From the NCBI GenBank assembly GCA_011526085.1, contig WYBC01000002.1:16001-80000 (forward strand): a DNA stretch of 64,000 nucleotides. Reading direction: 5' to 3'. A program made the position numbers and the translations under genes. Shown here piece by piece: positions 49,819-58,248 of this stretch; positions within the stretch are counted from its first letter, which is position 1, and each line of letters begins with the position of its first letter. This DNA comes from Lysobacter sp. (GTDB lineage: Bacteria > Pseudomonadota > Gammaproteobacteria > Xanthomonadales > Xanthomonadaceae). Below the pieces are notes generated by a model, which saw nothing but the letters and a program-made list of their open reading frames with translations, did not search any database and was not told where the DNA came from.

Positions 49819-50864
49819 GTTGGTGGAGGCGATGGCTCCCGGCGCAGAAGCCGGTCGAGCGCGATCTCGACGTTCGCGATCCCGACGTGCCGGTCACGCC
49901 CGTGGCGCATGCCGTGCCCGTCTACGGTCCGGACCGGCCGAACGCACTTGATCTGCCGGCGATGGGCGGCAGAACCGTTTTCGATCCGTCGCTGCAGCAC
50001 TGCGAGGAGGCCCTGCGCGAAACCGCACCGGTGTTCGAGGACGCAGCGGAGGCCTCGCGATGGTGGTCGGCACAGGCGATCATGCTGGAAGCCGCACTGC
50101 GCGCGATCGCGACCTCGCCGTGGAGAAGTCACCTCGCGCTCCGGGGCAGCGCGGCGATGCCCGCGTGGGTGGGCGATGCCGCGCGCAGGCCGGGCGATCT
50201 GGATTGGGTGGTTCTGCCGTTCGAATGGCGTTCCGACGGTCCGGAAGCCGCGCGGCTGCTGGACGGTATCGTCGAGGTGGTGACCGCCATCAGCAGCCTC
50301 GACGGCGTGTCGATGAGTACTCAGGTGGCGCGTGACGATATCTGGACCTATGAACGCGCCGACGGCAAACGCCTGACTTTCTCCTGGTCGACGCCCGGAC
50401 TGCCGCCCGGCAAGCTGCAGTGCGACGTTGTGTTCCGCGAGGAATTCTGGGTGCCGCCCGCAGCGCTGGACTTGCCGACGTCCGGTGGAGCGCCAGTGTC
50501 CCTGCTCGCCGCGACGCCAGAACAATCGCTGGCGTGGAAGATCCTCTGGCTCATGACGGACATCTATCCGCAGGGCAAGGATCTCTATGACGCGGTGCTG
50601 CTCGCCGAACGGTTTTCGCTGCCCGAAGACCTTGTCGAACGCATGGCGGCGGAGATCCGCCCACTGTCCAACTGGCGGTTCGATCCGCGCGCCGCGGGAT
50701 TCGCGAAGCGGGTCGAGGATACGCTCTTGGGCGTCGCTTGGGACGACTTCGCGAAAGAGTATCCTTGGCTCGATCCGACGCTGCGGTCCTGGGTCGAGCG
50801 CTTCGAGGCCGCCGCGCCGATGCGGAGCGCATCGCAGGCGTCGCCTCCCCAGCCGACGCCATGA
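49815..50864 (+). CDS. AbiEii/AbiGii-like nucleotidyltransferase
   Basis: A 349-residue protein of the DNA polymerase-beta-type nucleotidyltransferase fold. LALRGSAAMP (107-116) with RRPGDLDWVV (Asp128, Asp130) gives the GS...DxD catalytic motif; Asp204 (LQCDVVF) is a candidate third metal ligand. LAATPEQSLAWKILWL and KDLYDAVLL (255-263) match the conserved C-terminal helices of AbiEii toxins. Known relatives act in toxin-antitoxin or abortive-infection systems, some by adding nucleotides to tRNA. Partner gene directly upstream; mpl follows 80 bases later. Confidence 0.82.
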   Translation: MSWWRRWLPAQKPVERDLDVRDPDVPVTPVAHAVPVYGPDRPNALDLPAMGGRTVFDPSLQHCEEALRETAPVFEDAAEASRWWSAQAIMLEAALRAIATSPWRSHLALRGSAAMPAWVGDAARRPGDLDWVVLPFEWRSDGPEAARLLDGIVEVVTAISSLDGVSMSTQVARDDIWTYERADGKRLTFSWSTPGLPPGKLQCDVVFREEFWVPPAALDLPTSGGAPVSLLAATPEQSLAWKILWLMTDIYPQGKDLYDAVLLAERFSLPEDLVERMAAEIRPLSNWRFDPRAAGFAKRVEDTLLGVAWDDFAKEYPWLDPTLRSWVERFEAAAPMRSASQASPPQPTP

Positions 50865-50943
50865 GATGCCGTCAGGCGCTTCGGGTCAAGGCAGACCGCA
50901 CCGCATCCGTACGACCGACATTCCCTTGCAGAGTGACACGATC

Positions 50944-52338
50944 TTGAAACTCCACATCCTCGGCATCTGCGGTACCTTCATGGGCGGCATCGCCGCGCTC
51001 GCGCGCGAGCGCGGACACGTGGTCGAAGGCAGCGACCAGTCGGTGTACCCGCCGATGTCCACGCAACTCGAACAGCTCGGCATCGCGCTGCGCCAGGGCT
51101 ATCTCCCGGAGAACATCTCCCCCGACTGCGACGAGATCGTGATCGGCAATGCGCTGTCGCGCGGCAATCCGGCGGTCGAAGACGTGCTGGATCGCGGCCT
51201 GCATTACACCTCGGGCGCCGCCTGGCTGCGCGAACAGGTGCTGCCGGGCCGCGACACGCTGGCGGTGGCGGGCACTCACGGCAAGACCACGACCACGACC
51301 ATCCTGAGTTTCCTGCTGGACCGCGCCGGCCGCGATCCCGGGTTCCTGATCGGCGGGGTCGCCGAGGATTTCGGCGTCTCCGCGCGCCTCGGCAGCGGCC
51401 GCGAGTTCGTGGTCGAGGCCGACGAATACGACACCGCGTTCTTCGACAAGCGCAGCAAGTTCGTGCACTACCGGCCGCTGGTGGCGATCCTCAACAATCT
51501 GGAATACGACCACGCCGACATCTTTCCGGACGTGGCCGCGATCCAGCGCCAGTTCCACCATCTGGTGCGCACCGTGCCCCGGCGCGGGCGCCTGATCGTC
51601 AACGGCGACGATGCGCGCCTGGACGAAGTGCTGGCGATGGGCTGCTGGACGCCGGTCGAACGTTTCGGTCTGCTGCGCGAGGGCATGGCCGACGATGCGT
51701 TCCACTGGGGTGCGCGGCTGATCGTGGCCGACGGCAGCGCGTTCGCGGTGTATCGCAACGGCGAAGCGGTCGGCGAGGTGCGCTGGCCGATGCTCGGCCT
51801 GCACAACGTCCTCAACGGTCTCGCGGCGCTGGCTGCGTGCAATGCGGTGGGCGTCGAGCCGTCGACGGTCATCCCGGCGCTGGCCGAATTCCGCAGCGTG
51901 AAGCGTCGGCTGGAAGTGCTGGGCGAGGCGCAGGGCGTGACCGTCTACGACGATTTCGCGCATCACCCGACCGCGATCCGTACCACGCTGGAAGGCCTGC
52001 GGGCGAAGGTCGGCGCGGCGCGCATCGTGGTCGCGATGGAACCGCGCAGCAATTCGATGCGGCTCGGTGCGCATGCCGATGCGTTGGCGCCGTCGCTCGA
52101 CATCGCCGATGCGGTGGTGTTCCTGCATCGCCCCGAATTGCCGTGGGACGCGGCGAAGGTCGTCGCCGCGATCCGCGGCGACGCGCGCACCGTGCCCGAT
52201 GCCGACGCGCTGATCGCGGCGCTGCAGGCCTATGCGCGTGATGGCGACCACGTCGTGTTCATGTCGAACGGCGGTTTCGACGGCGCGCCGCGGCGGTTCC
52301 TGGCGACGCTGGCAACGTCGGAAGCGGCCGCGCGCTGA
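50944..52338 (+). CDS. mpl: UDP-N-acetylmuramate:L-Ala-gamma-D-Glu-meso-DAP ligase (Mpl)
   Basis: A 464-residue cytosolic enzyme of peptidoglycan recycling that joins the recycled tripeptide to UDP-MurNAc. Mur-ligase motifs are visible: HILGICGTFMGG at the start, the ATP loop GTHGKTTTTT (110-119), EADEYDTAFFDKRSKF and YDDFAHHPTA. The TTG at 50944 starts the canonical N-terminus; no in-frame ATG is close. Its first 44 bases are duplicated at 49118. Confidence 0.93.
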   Translation: MKLHILGICGTFMGGIAALARERGHVVEGSDQSVYPPMSTQLEQLGIALRQGYLPENISPDCDEIVIGNALSRGNPAVEDVLDRGLHYTSGAAWLREQVLPGRDTLAVAGTHGKTTTTTILSFLLDRAGRDPGFLIGGVAEDFGVSARLGSGREFVVEADEYDTAFFDKRSKFVHYRPLVAILNNLEYDHADIFPDVAAIQRQFHHLVRTVPRRGRLIVNGDDARLDEVLAMGCWTPVERFGLLREGMADDAFHWGARLIVADGSAFAVYRNGEAVGEVRWPMLGLHNVLNGLAALAACNAVGVEPSTVIPALAEFRSVKRRLEVLGEAQGVTVYDDFAHHPTAIRTTLEGLRAKVGAARIVVAMEPRSNSMRLGAHADALAPSLDIADAVVFLHRPELPWDAAKVVAAIRGDARTVPDADALIAALQAYARDGDHVVFMSNGGFDGAPRRFLATLATSEAAAR

Positions 52339-52439
52339 CCCGTTTTGACGCGCGGAGGAATGCGCGTCTTGCGACAGCCTGCTAGATTCCGGGGTCCCGT
52401 TCCCCGGAGCATCCGCCTTTCGCGGCGGATCGGACATCG

Positions 52440-53606
52440 ATGACGCATGATTTCACCTTCGGGATCGAGGAGGAGTTCTTCCTCTCCGATCTTTCGAGTC
52501 GCAACATCGCGAACGACCCGCCGGCGGCTCTGTTCGCCGCCAGCCGGGCCGCATTCGGTGCGTCGGTATCGCACGAACTCTTGCGCAGCCAGATCGAGTT
52601 GATCTCGCCGGTGTTCGGAGACGGCGCTTCCGCGCGCGAGTGGCTGTCGTCCTCCCGTCGCAGACTGGCGGGCATCGCGGAAGATTTCGGCCTCGGCCTG
52701 TTGTGCGCCGGCACCCATCCGATGGCGCAGTGGCGCGAACAGACCGCGACCGAACTGCCGCGCTACGAGCGGCTGCTGGACGATTTCCAGATCGTCGCCC
52801 AGCGCAACCTCTTGTGCGGCCTGCACGTGCACGTGGCGGTGCCCGCCGGGATCGATCGCGTGCATGTGATGAATCAGGTCATGCCGTGGTTGCCGCTGCT
52901 GCTGGCGCTGAGCGCGTCGTCGCCATTCTGGGAGCGCAGGCGCACCGGGCTGATGAGTTATCGCCAGGCGGTGTACGACGAATGGCCCCGCACCGGCATT
53001 CCCGATTTCTTCGCGAACGAACGCAGTTATCGCGCCTTCGTGGAGTTCATGGTGCAGACCGGCTCGCTCAAGAACGAGAGCTTCCTGTGGTGGGCCATCC
53101 GGCCGTCGATGCGTTATCCGACGCTCGAACTGCGCATCGCCGATGCATGTCCGCGCATCGAGGACACGCTGTGCGTGGCGGCGATCTTCCGCGCGATGGT
53201 GCGTCAGGCCAGCGTGGAACCGGGGCTGGGCGTGGCGCGGAACGAGATGACACGACTGCTGATCGAGGAAAATCGCTGGCGTGCGAAGCGCTTCGGGACG
53301 CGTGCGACCTTCCTGCACCAGGAAAGCCGTCGCAATCTCGCGATCGAAGACTGGCTGGCGATGGCGGAGGAACGCTTCGGCGCCGCCGCCTGCGCGGCGG
53401 GCGACGACTGGGCCTGGGTGCATGCGCGCGACCTGCTGCGCGACGGCGGCAGCGCGGAGCGTCAACTGCGCGCGTATGCGGGCGCACGGCGCGAAGGCCG
53501 CACCCGCACGCGCGCCCTGCGCGACGTGGTCGATCTGCTGATGCGCGAAACCATGGGCGTGTACGATGCGGCGGAGACCGTCGAACGAGCCGCGCCGCCG
53601 CCATGA
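52440..53606 (+). CDS. ybdK: YbdK-type carboxylate-amine ligase
   Basis: A 388-residue enzyme of the glutamate-cysteine ligase 2 family. It opens with FTFGIEEEFFLSD, the ATP/Mg-binding glutamates. CGLHVHVAVP and YPTLELRIADACP are characteristic. E. coli YbdK has weak glutamate-cysteine ligase activity; the true substrate is uncertain. The stop overlaps the next gene (ATGA). Confidence 0.9.
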   Translation: MTHDFTFGIEEEFFLSDLSSRNIANDPPAALFAASRAAFGASVSHELLRSQIELISPVFGDGASAREWLSSSRRRLAGIAEDFGLGLLCAGTHPMAQWREQTATELPRYERLLDDFQIVAQRNLLCGLHVHVAVPAGIDRVHVMNQVMPWLPLLLALSASSPFWERRRTGLMSYRQAVYDEWPRTGIPDFFANERSYRAFVEFMVQTGSLKNESFLWWAIRPSMRYPTLELRIADACPRIEDTLCVAAIFRAMVRQASVEPGLGVARNEMTRLLIEENRWRAKRFGTRATFLHQESRRNLAIEDWLAMAEERFGAAACAAGDDWAWVHARDLLRDGGSAERQLRAYAGARREGRTRTRALRDVVDLLMRETMGVYDAAETVERAAPPP

Positions 53607-54175
53607 CCGATCTGTTGCCCCTGTTCCCGTTGCGCACCGTGCTGGTGCCGGGCGGTTCGCTGGGCCTGCGCATTTTCGAAACCCGCTACCTCGATCTGGT
53701 CCGGGACTGCGGCCGCAGCGGAACCGGTTTCGGCGTGTGCCTGATCCTGGACGGCGGCGAAACCGGACAGCCGGCGACGCCCGCGATGGTCGGCACCGAG
53801 GCGCGGATCGAGGATTTCGGCAAGAGCGAGGACGGTCTGCTCACGCTGCTGGTGCGCGGCACGCGCCGTTTCCGCGTGCGCGACACCCACGTGCGCGGCA
53901 ACGGCCTGCTGGTGGGCGAGGTGGATTGGTCGGATCCCGATCCCGACGACGAACTGCGCCCGGAGCATGGCCTGCTCGGCAGCTTGCTGCGGCAGGCCGT
54001 GGATCAGGTCGGCGGCGAACATGCGGATGCGCCGCCGGCGCGCTTCGACGAAGCGGCCTGGGTGGGCTGGCGGCTCGCGGAACTGTTGTCGATCACGCAT
54101 GCGCAGCAGCAGCTGCTGCTGGAGGAAGACGACCCGCACGCGCGGCTGGACCGGTTGCTCGCGCTGATCGCCTGA
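53603..54175 (+). CDS. LON substrate-binding-domain protein
   Basis: A 190-residue protein made only of the Lon N-terminal domain: LPLFPLRTVLVPGG, LRIFETRYLDLV and GTRRFRV are typical. No AAA+ or protease part is present, so it is a stand-alone binding domain of unknown role, perhaps a chaperone adaptor. Translationally coupled to ybdK. Confidence 0.92.
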   Translation: MTDLLPLFPLRTVLVPGGSLGLRIFETRYLDLVRDCGRSGTGFGVCLILDGGETGQPATPAMVGTEARIEDFGKSEDGLLTLLVRGTRRFRVRDTHVRGNGLLVGEVDWSDPDPDDELRPEHGLLGSLLRQAVDQVGGEHADAPPARFDEAAWVGWRLAELLSITHAQQQLLLEEDDPHARLDRLLALIA

Positions 54176-54190
54176 GCGGCCGGCGACGGC

Positions 54191-56194
54191 TCAGTTCGCG
54201 GCGTTCGTCCTTCCGGTGCGCAGGCGCAGCACCCGCAGTTCGCCCTGCGGATGCGTGCCTTCGGCGCTGTCGAACCCGGCCAGCGCACTGCGCACCCGCG
54301 CATGCACCATGCCGTCGTCGGCGACCGGCATCCATAGCCCGAAGGCGGTGATCGGACGGCTCCAGCGCAGCGTCTGGGTGCTGCCCACCCACAGCGGTTC
54401 GCCTTCGTCCAGCAAGACCGGCGCGCGCCAGATGCGCAGCACGTGGATTTCGCCTGGCCGCGCACCGGGGCGTCGCAGCAGCAGGCTTTCGGCTTCCGCG
54501 TCCAGCGTCGCCGGCAGCACCGGTTGCCGCGGCAGCGGGCGCTTGGGATCCAGCAGGCCCAGCGTGGCCACCCAGTTCGCCTGCGGTTGCACCTGCCAGC
54601 CGTCCGCTTCGAGCCGCGCGCGAACCGGCGCCAGCGGACCGGCGATCTGCAGATCCAGCGGCCAGCGCCGGCTTTCGTCGCGCTCGTCGCGGCGCGCGGG
54701 CAAGGTGGCCCAGTCGGCACGCCACCAGGCATCGGTGGCGAGCGAACGCGTCGGCGCCGGCGGCACGAACTGGGCCAGCACGCCGTCGATGGCGCGCGGC
54801 GCATGCCACAGCACCGCCACCGCGAAGCTGAGATAGAAGACCGTGGCCACCGGGCGCATCCAGAACGAACGGCCGATGTGGCGGCGGTAGGCGATGCCCA
54901 GCACCAGCAGCCAGAGGATGCCGAACAGTGCGCCGCCGACGATGTCGCTCAACCAGTGCGCGCCGAAATACAGGCGCGCGAATCCGAGCAGCGCCACCGC
55001 GGCGCCGGCCACCAGGTATGGCCAGACGCGCTGGCGCCCGGGCAACTCGCGCGCGATCAGCACCGCGAAGAAACCGAACACGATGGTCAGCATCGTTACC
55101 GGGAACGACGGAAATCCGAACCCGCTGACCGCGGTGGGCGGCCGCGGCATGTCCACCGACAGCCCCAGGAATGCGGTGAACAGGACGCCGAACGCCACCG
55201 CCGCGACCCAGTGCAACGCGGCGGAGAACCTGCGGCGCCACAGGAGCCAGCCGAGGGTCAGGCCCAGCGCCGGCAGCAGCACCTGCAGATCGCCGATCGA
55301 GGCCACCGCCGCCAGGAACCGGTCGGCCAGCGGATTGCGCAGGGTGGCCATCGCGGTATGGACCTGATGATCCAGCGCCAGCGGGCCGCCCTTGGCCATC
55401 ACCACCGCCAGCAGCGCGAACCAGCCCCAGCCGATCGCGGTGAGGCACATCGCCAGCATCGCCAGTGCCGCCGATTCCGGGCGGTTCTGCTGGATCAGCG
55501 GAGCGGCGTAGCGGGCAAGACGCGGGTGCGCGCGGGTCCATTTCAGTGCGCGCGCCAAGAGCCGGTCGGCATGGCCGACGAACCAGCGATACGTATAGAG
55601 CACCACGGCCCAGACCAGCGCCAGCACCGCGACCAGCGCCAGCAACACCAGCGCCAGGCGGTCCGCGACCGCGGCCACCGCGTCGTAGGAGGCCCCGAAG
55701 ACCCAGCCGGGGGCGAGGAAACAGGCGGCCCACAGCGCGGCGGCGACCAGACTGGCCGGGACGTAACGTTTCAGCGGCATCCGCAGCATGCCCGCCACCG
55801 CGGGCACGAACGGCCGCACCGCGCCGACGAAGCGGGCGATCACGATGCCCTTGCTGCCGTGCTTGCGGAACATGCGTTCGCCGCGATCGATCAACTGCGG
55901 ATAGCGCCGGAACAGCCAGTGCTCGCGCATCGACGGGCCCCAGCGGTGACCCAGCCAGTAACTGAAGGCGTCGCCGGCGAAGGCGCCCAGCGCGGCGCAG
56001 GCCAGGGCGTAGGGGCCGTCGAGGTGGCCGAGGCCGATGAGCGTGCCGACCGCGAACAACAGCGGCAGCGCGGGGATCACGATGCCCACGACCGCCAGCG
56101 CATCGCAGAACGCGATCAGGAAGATCACGCCGCCGGCGGCGACCGGATGCGCCCCGATCCATTGGGTGATGTTCTCAAGCCATGCGCTCGTCAT
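54191..56194 (-). CDS. DedA-PAP2-LssY three-domain membrane protein
   Basis: A 667-residue inner-membrane protein. The N-terminal DedA/VTT domain (about 20-185) has GDAFSYWLGHRWG and FVGAVRPFVPAVAG. The central PAP2 phosphatase (about 240-460) has GFPSFPVTM and ARLYFGAHWLSDIVGG, with the catalytic His in the last motif; the SGxPS-type element reads GFPSFP. The C-terminal LssY-like domain (about 500-667) is soluble. The fusion may move and dephosphorylate a lipid carrier such as undecaprenyl pyrophosphate. ATG at 56194, divergent from the kinase-like gene. Confidence 0.88.
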   Translation of the reverse strand: MTSAWLENITQWIGAHPVAAGGVIFLIAFCDALAVVGIVIPALPLLFAVGTLIGLGHLDGPYALACAALGAFAGDAFSYWLGHRWGPSMREHWLFRRYPQLIDRGERMFRKHGSKGIVIARFVGAVRPFVPAVAGMLRMPLKRYVPASLVAAALWAACFLAPGWVFGASYDAVAAVADRLALVLLALVAVLALVWAVVLYTYRWFVGHADRLLARALKWTRAHPRLARYAAPLIQQNRPESAALAMLAMCLTAIGWGWFALLAVVMAKGGPLALDHQVHTAMATLRNPLADRFLAAVASIGDLQVLLPALGLTLGWLLWRRRFSAALHWVAAVAFGVLFTAFLGLSVDMPRPPTAVSGFGFPSFPVTMLTIVFGFFAVLIARELPGRQRVWPYLVAGAAVALLGFARLYFGAHWLSDIVGGALFGILWLLVLGIAYRRHIGRSFWMRPVATVFYLSFAVAVLWHAPRAIDGVLAQFVPPAPTRSLATDAWWRADWATLPARRDERDESRRWPLDLQIAGPLAPVRARLEADGWQVQPQANWVATLGLLDPKRPLPRQPVLPATLDAEAESLLLRRPGARPGEIHVLRIWRAPVLLDEGEPLWVGSTQTLRWSRPITAFGLWMPVADDGMVHARVRSALAGFDSAEGTHPQGELRVLRLRTGRTNAAN

Positions 56195-56270
56195 CCGGCC
56201 ATTATGGCAGGCGACCACCATCGACCGCCCGGAGGCCCGGCTGCGGGCGGCGCGGCCTTACAATCCGGTC

Positions 56271-56930
56271 ATGTCTCCCGACGCCATTGAATTGCAGGCC
56301 CTCAAGGCCGACAGCTTCGGCAGGATCGCGCTGATGCGCGGTGCCGCCGGGCTGTTCGTGCGTCGCGATCTGGCGCATGTGCCGCTGTGGCTGCGATTGC
56401 CGGCGTGGTGGCTGGCCCGGCGCGAGGCGCGCGGTTTGCGGCAGGTGCTGGGCGCCGAGGCGGTGCCGCAACTGCTCGGCTGGGACGGTCGCCGGCTCGA
56501 TCGCAGCTATCTCGACGGCGCGGCGATGTACCAGCGGCCGCCGCGCGGCGACCGCGCCTATTTCCGGCTGGCCCGCCGCCGCCTGCAATCGCTGCACCGG
56601 CGCGGCCTGGCCCACAACGATCTGGCCAAGGAAGCCAACTGGCTGGTGCTTGCCGACGGCACGCCGGCGATCATCGATTTCCAGCTCGCGGTGTGCGGTC
56701 GCCCGCGTTCGCGCTGGATGCGCCTGCTGGCGCGCGAGGACCTGCGCCATCTGCTCAAGCACAAGCGCACGTACTGCCCCGAGGCGCTCACCCCGGTCGA
56801 ACGCCGGCTGCTGAAGCGGCACTCGTGGGTGCGCGACCTGTGGTTCCGTACCGGCAAGCCCATGTACCGCTTCGTGACCCGGCGGCTGCTGAAATGGGAG
56901 GACAATGAAGGCCAGGGGCCCAAACCATGA
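56271..56930 (+). CDS. Small serine/threonine-kinase-like protein
   Basis: A 219-residue protein with a reduced kinase core: catalytic loop HNDLAKEANWL (about 115-125) and metal motif IIDFQLA (about 134-140), similar to RIO1/Kdo-kinase-like proteins. The N-lobe is short and a classic P-loop is not seen. The C-terminus is basic. Substrate unknown; lipid, sugar and protein are all possible. Confidence 0.75.
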   Translation: MSPDAIELQALKADSFGRIALMRGAAGLFVRRDLAHVPLWLRLPAWWLARREARGLRQVLGAEAVPQLLGWDGRRLDRSYLDGAAMYQRPPRGDRAYFRLARRRLQSLHRRGLAHNDLAKEANWLVLADGTPAIIDFQLAVCGRPRSRWMRLLAREDLRHLLKHKRTYCPEALTPVERRLLKRHSWVRDLWFRTGKPMYRFVTRRLLKWEDNEGQGPKP

Positions 56931-56955
56931 CGACCACGGAGTTGAGAATCCATCC

Positions 56956-57774
56956 ATGAACACGCTCGCCGGCAAGACCCTCTTCATCACCGGCGCCTCG
57001 CGCGGCATCGGCCTGGCCATCGCCCTGCGCGCCGCGCGCGACGGCGCCAACATCGCCATCGCCGCGAAATCCTCGGTGCCCAATCCCAAACTGCCCGGCA
57101 CCATCCACAGCGCCGCGGCGGCGGTGGAAGCCGCGGGCGGGGCCGCGCTCGCGCTGAAATGCGACATCCGCGAAGAAGACGAGGTCCGTGCCGCGGTCGC
57201 CGCCACCGTCGACGCCTTCGGCGGCATCGACATCCTGATCAACAACGCCAGCGCGATCTGGCTGCGCGGCACGCTCGACACCCCGATGAAGCGTTTCGAC
57301 CTGATGCAGCAGGTCAATGCCCGCGGCAGTTTCCTCTGCGCCCAGGCCTGCCTGCCGCATCTGCTGCAGGCGCCGAATCCGCACGTACTCACGCTTGCGC
57401 CGCCACCGAGCCTGGCGCCGCGTTGGTGGGGGCCGCACACCGGTTACACCCTCGCGAAGATGGGCATGAGCTTCGTCACCCTCGGGCTGGCCGCGGAATT
57501 CGGCCCGCAGGGCGTCGCGGTCAACGCGCTGTGGCCGCGCACGGTCATCGCCACCGACGCCATCAACATGATTCCCGGGGTCGATGTGGCGCAGTGCCGC
57601 CGGCCCGAGATCATGGCCGACGCCGCGCAGGCCGTGCTGACCCGGCCTGCCGCCGGCTTCCACGGCCGCTTCCTGATCGACGACGAAGTGCTGGCCGAGG
57701 CCGGCGTCACCGATCTCTCGGCCTATGCCGTCGACCCGTCGCAGCCGCTGCTGCCGGATCTGTTCCTCGATTGA
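56956..57774 (+). CDS. Short-chain dehydrogenase/reductase (HSDL2-like)
   Basis: A 272-residue NAD(P)-dependent oxidoreductase. Cofactor loop TGASRGIGLAIA (about 12-23), NNAS (about 96-99) and active-site YTLAK (Tyr about 163, Lys 167) are present; the usual catalytic Ser may be in LAPPPSL. The long segment resembles the SDR part of HSDL2-type proteins. First of a plus-strand run with the glyoxalase and the aminotransferase. Substrate unknown. Confidence 0.9.
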   Translation: MNTLAGKTLFITGASRGIGLAIALRAARDGANIAIAAKSSVPNPKLPGTIHSAAAAVEAAGGAALALKCDIREEDEVRAAVAATVDAFGGIDILINNASAIWLRGTLDTPMKRFDLMQQVNARGSFLCAQACLPHLLQAPNPHVLTLAPPPSLAPRWWGPHTGYTLAKMGMSFVTLGLAAEFGPQGVAVNALWPRTVIATDAINMIPGVDVAQCRRPEIMADAAQAVLTRPAAGFHGRFLIDDEVLAEAGVTDLSAYAVDPSQPLLPDLFLD

Positions 57775-57828
57775 GCGCGCCTCGATGGAGCTGCCTCGAC
57801 CGATCGTTTCCTCCCCCCGGAATCCCCC

Positions 57829-58248
57829 ATGAAATATCTGCACACGATGATCCGCGTCCGCGACCTCGACGCGACCCTCCGCTTTTTCTGCGAAGGCCTC
57901 GGCCTGAAGGAAACCCGGCGCATGGAGAACGCGGCCGGCAAGTTCACGCTCGTGTTCCTCGCCGCCGACGAAACCCCGAACGCCGAGGTCGAGCTGACCT
58001 ACAACTGGGGCTCGGAAGAAGACTACGGCTCCGCCCGCAACTTCGGCCATCTCGCTTTCCGGGTGGAGAACATCTACGACACCTGCGCGCGCCTGCAGGC
58101 GATGGGCTACACCATCAACCGTCCGCCGCGCGACGGCCACATGGCCTTCGTGCGCTCGCCGGACCTGATTTCGGTGGAGCTGCTGCAGGACGGCCACCTG
58201 CCGCCGCAGGAGCCGTGGGCGTCGATGCCGAACACCGGCGTCTGGTGA
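57829..58248 (+). CDS. gloA: Lactoylglutathione lyase (glyoxalase I)-like protein
   Basis: A 139-residue VOC-fold enzyme that converts the methylglyoxal-glutathione adduct to lactoylglutathione. Metal ligands are expected in HTMIRV (His5), EVELTYNW (Glu), FGHLAFRV (His) and ISVELLQ (Glu), and all are present. The stop codon overlaps the ATG of the next gene by one base. Confidence 0.9.
   Translation: MKYLHTMIRVRDLDATLRFFCEGLGLKETRRMENAAGKFTLVFLAADETPNAEVELTYNWGSEEDYGSARNFGHLAFRVENIYDTCARLQAMGYTINRPPRDGHMAFVRSPDLISVELLQDGHLPPQEPWASMPNTGVW

Noticed and set aside
57159..58247. A long N-terminal extension of the aminotransferase across the SDR and glyoxalase genes
   Set aside because: It would overlap two well-supported genes in another frame, and the family N-terminus begins near 58248.
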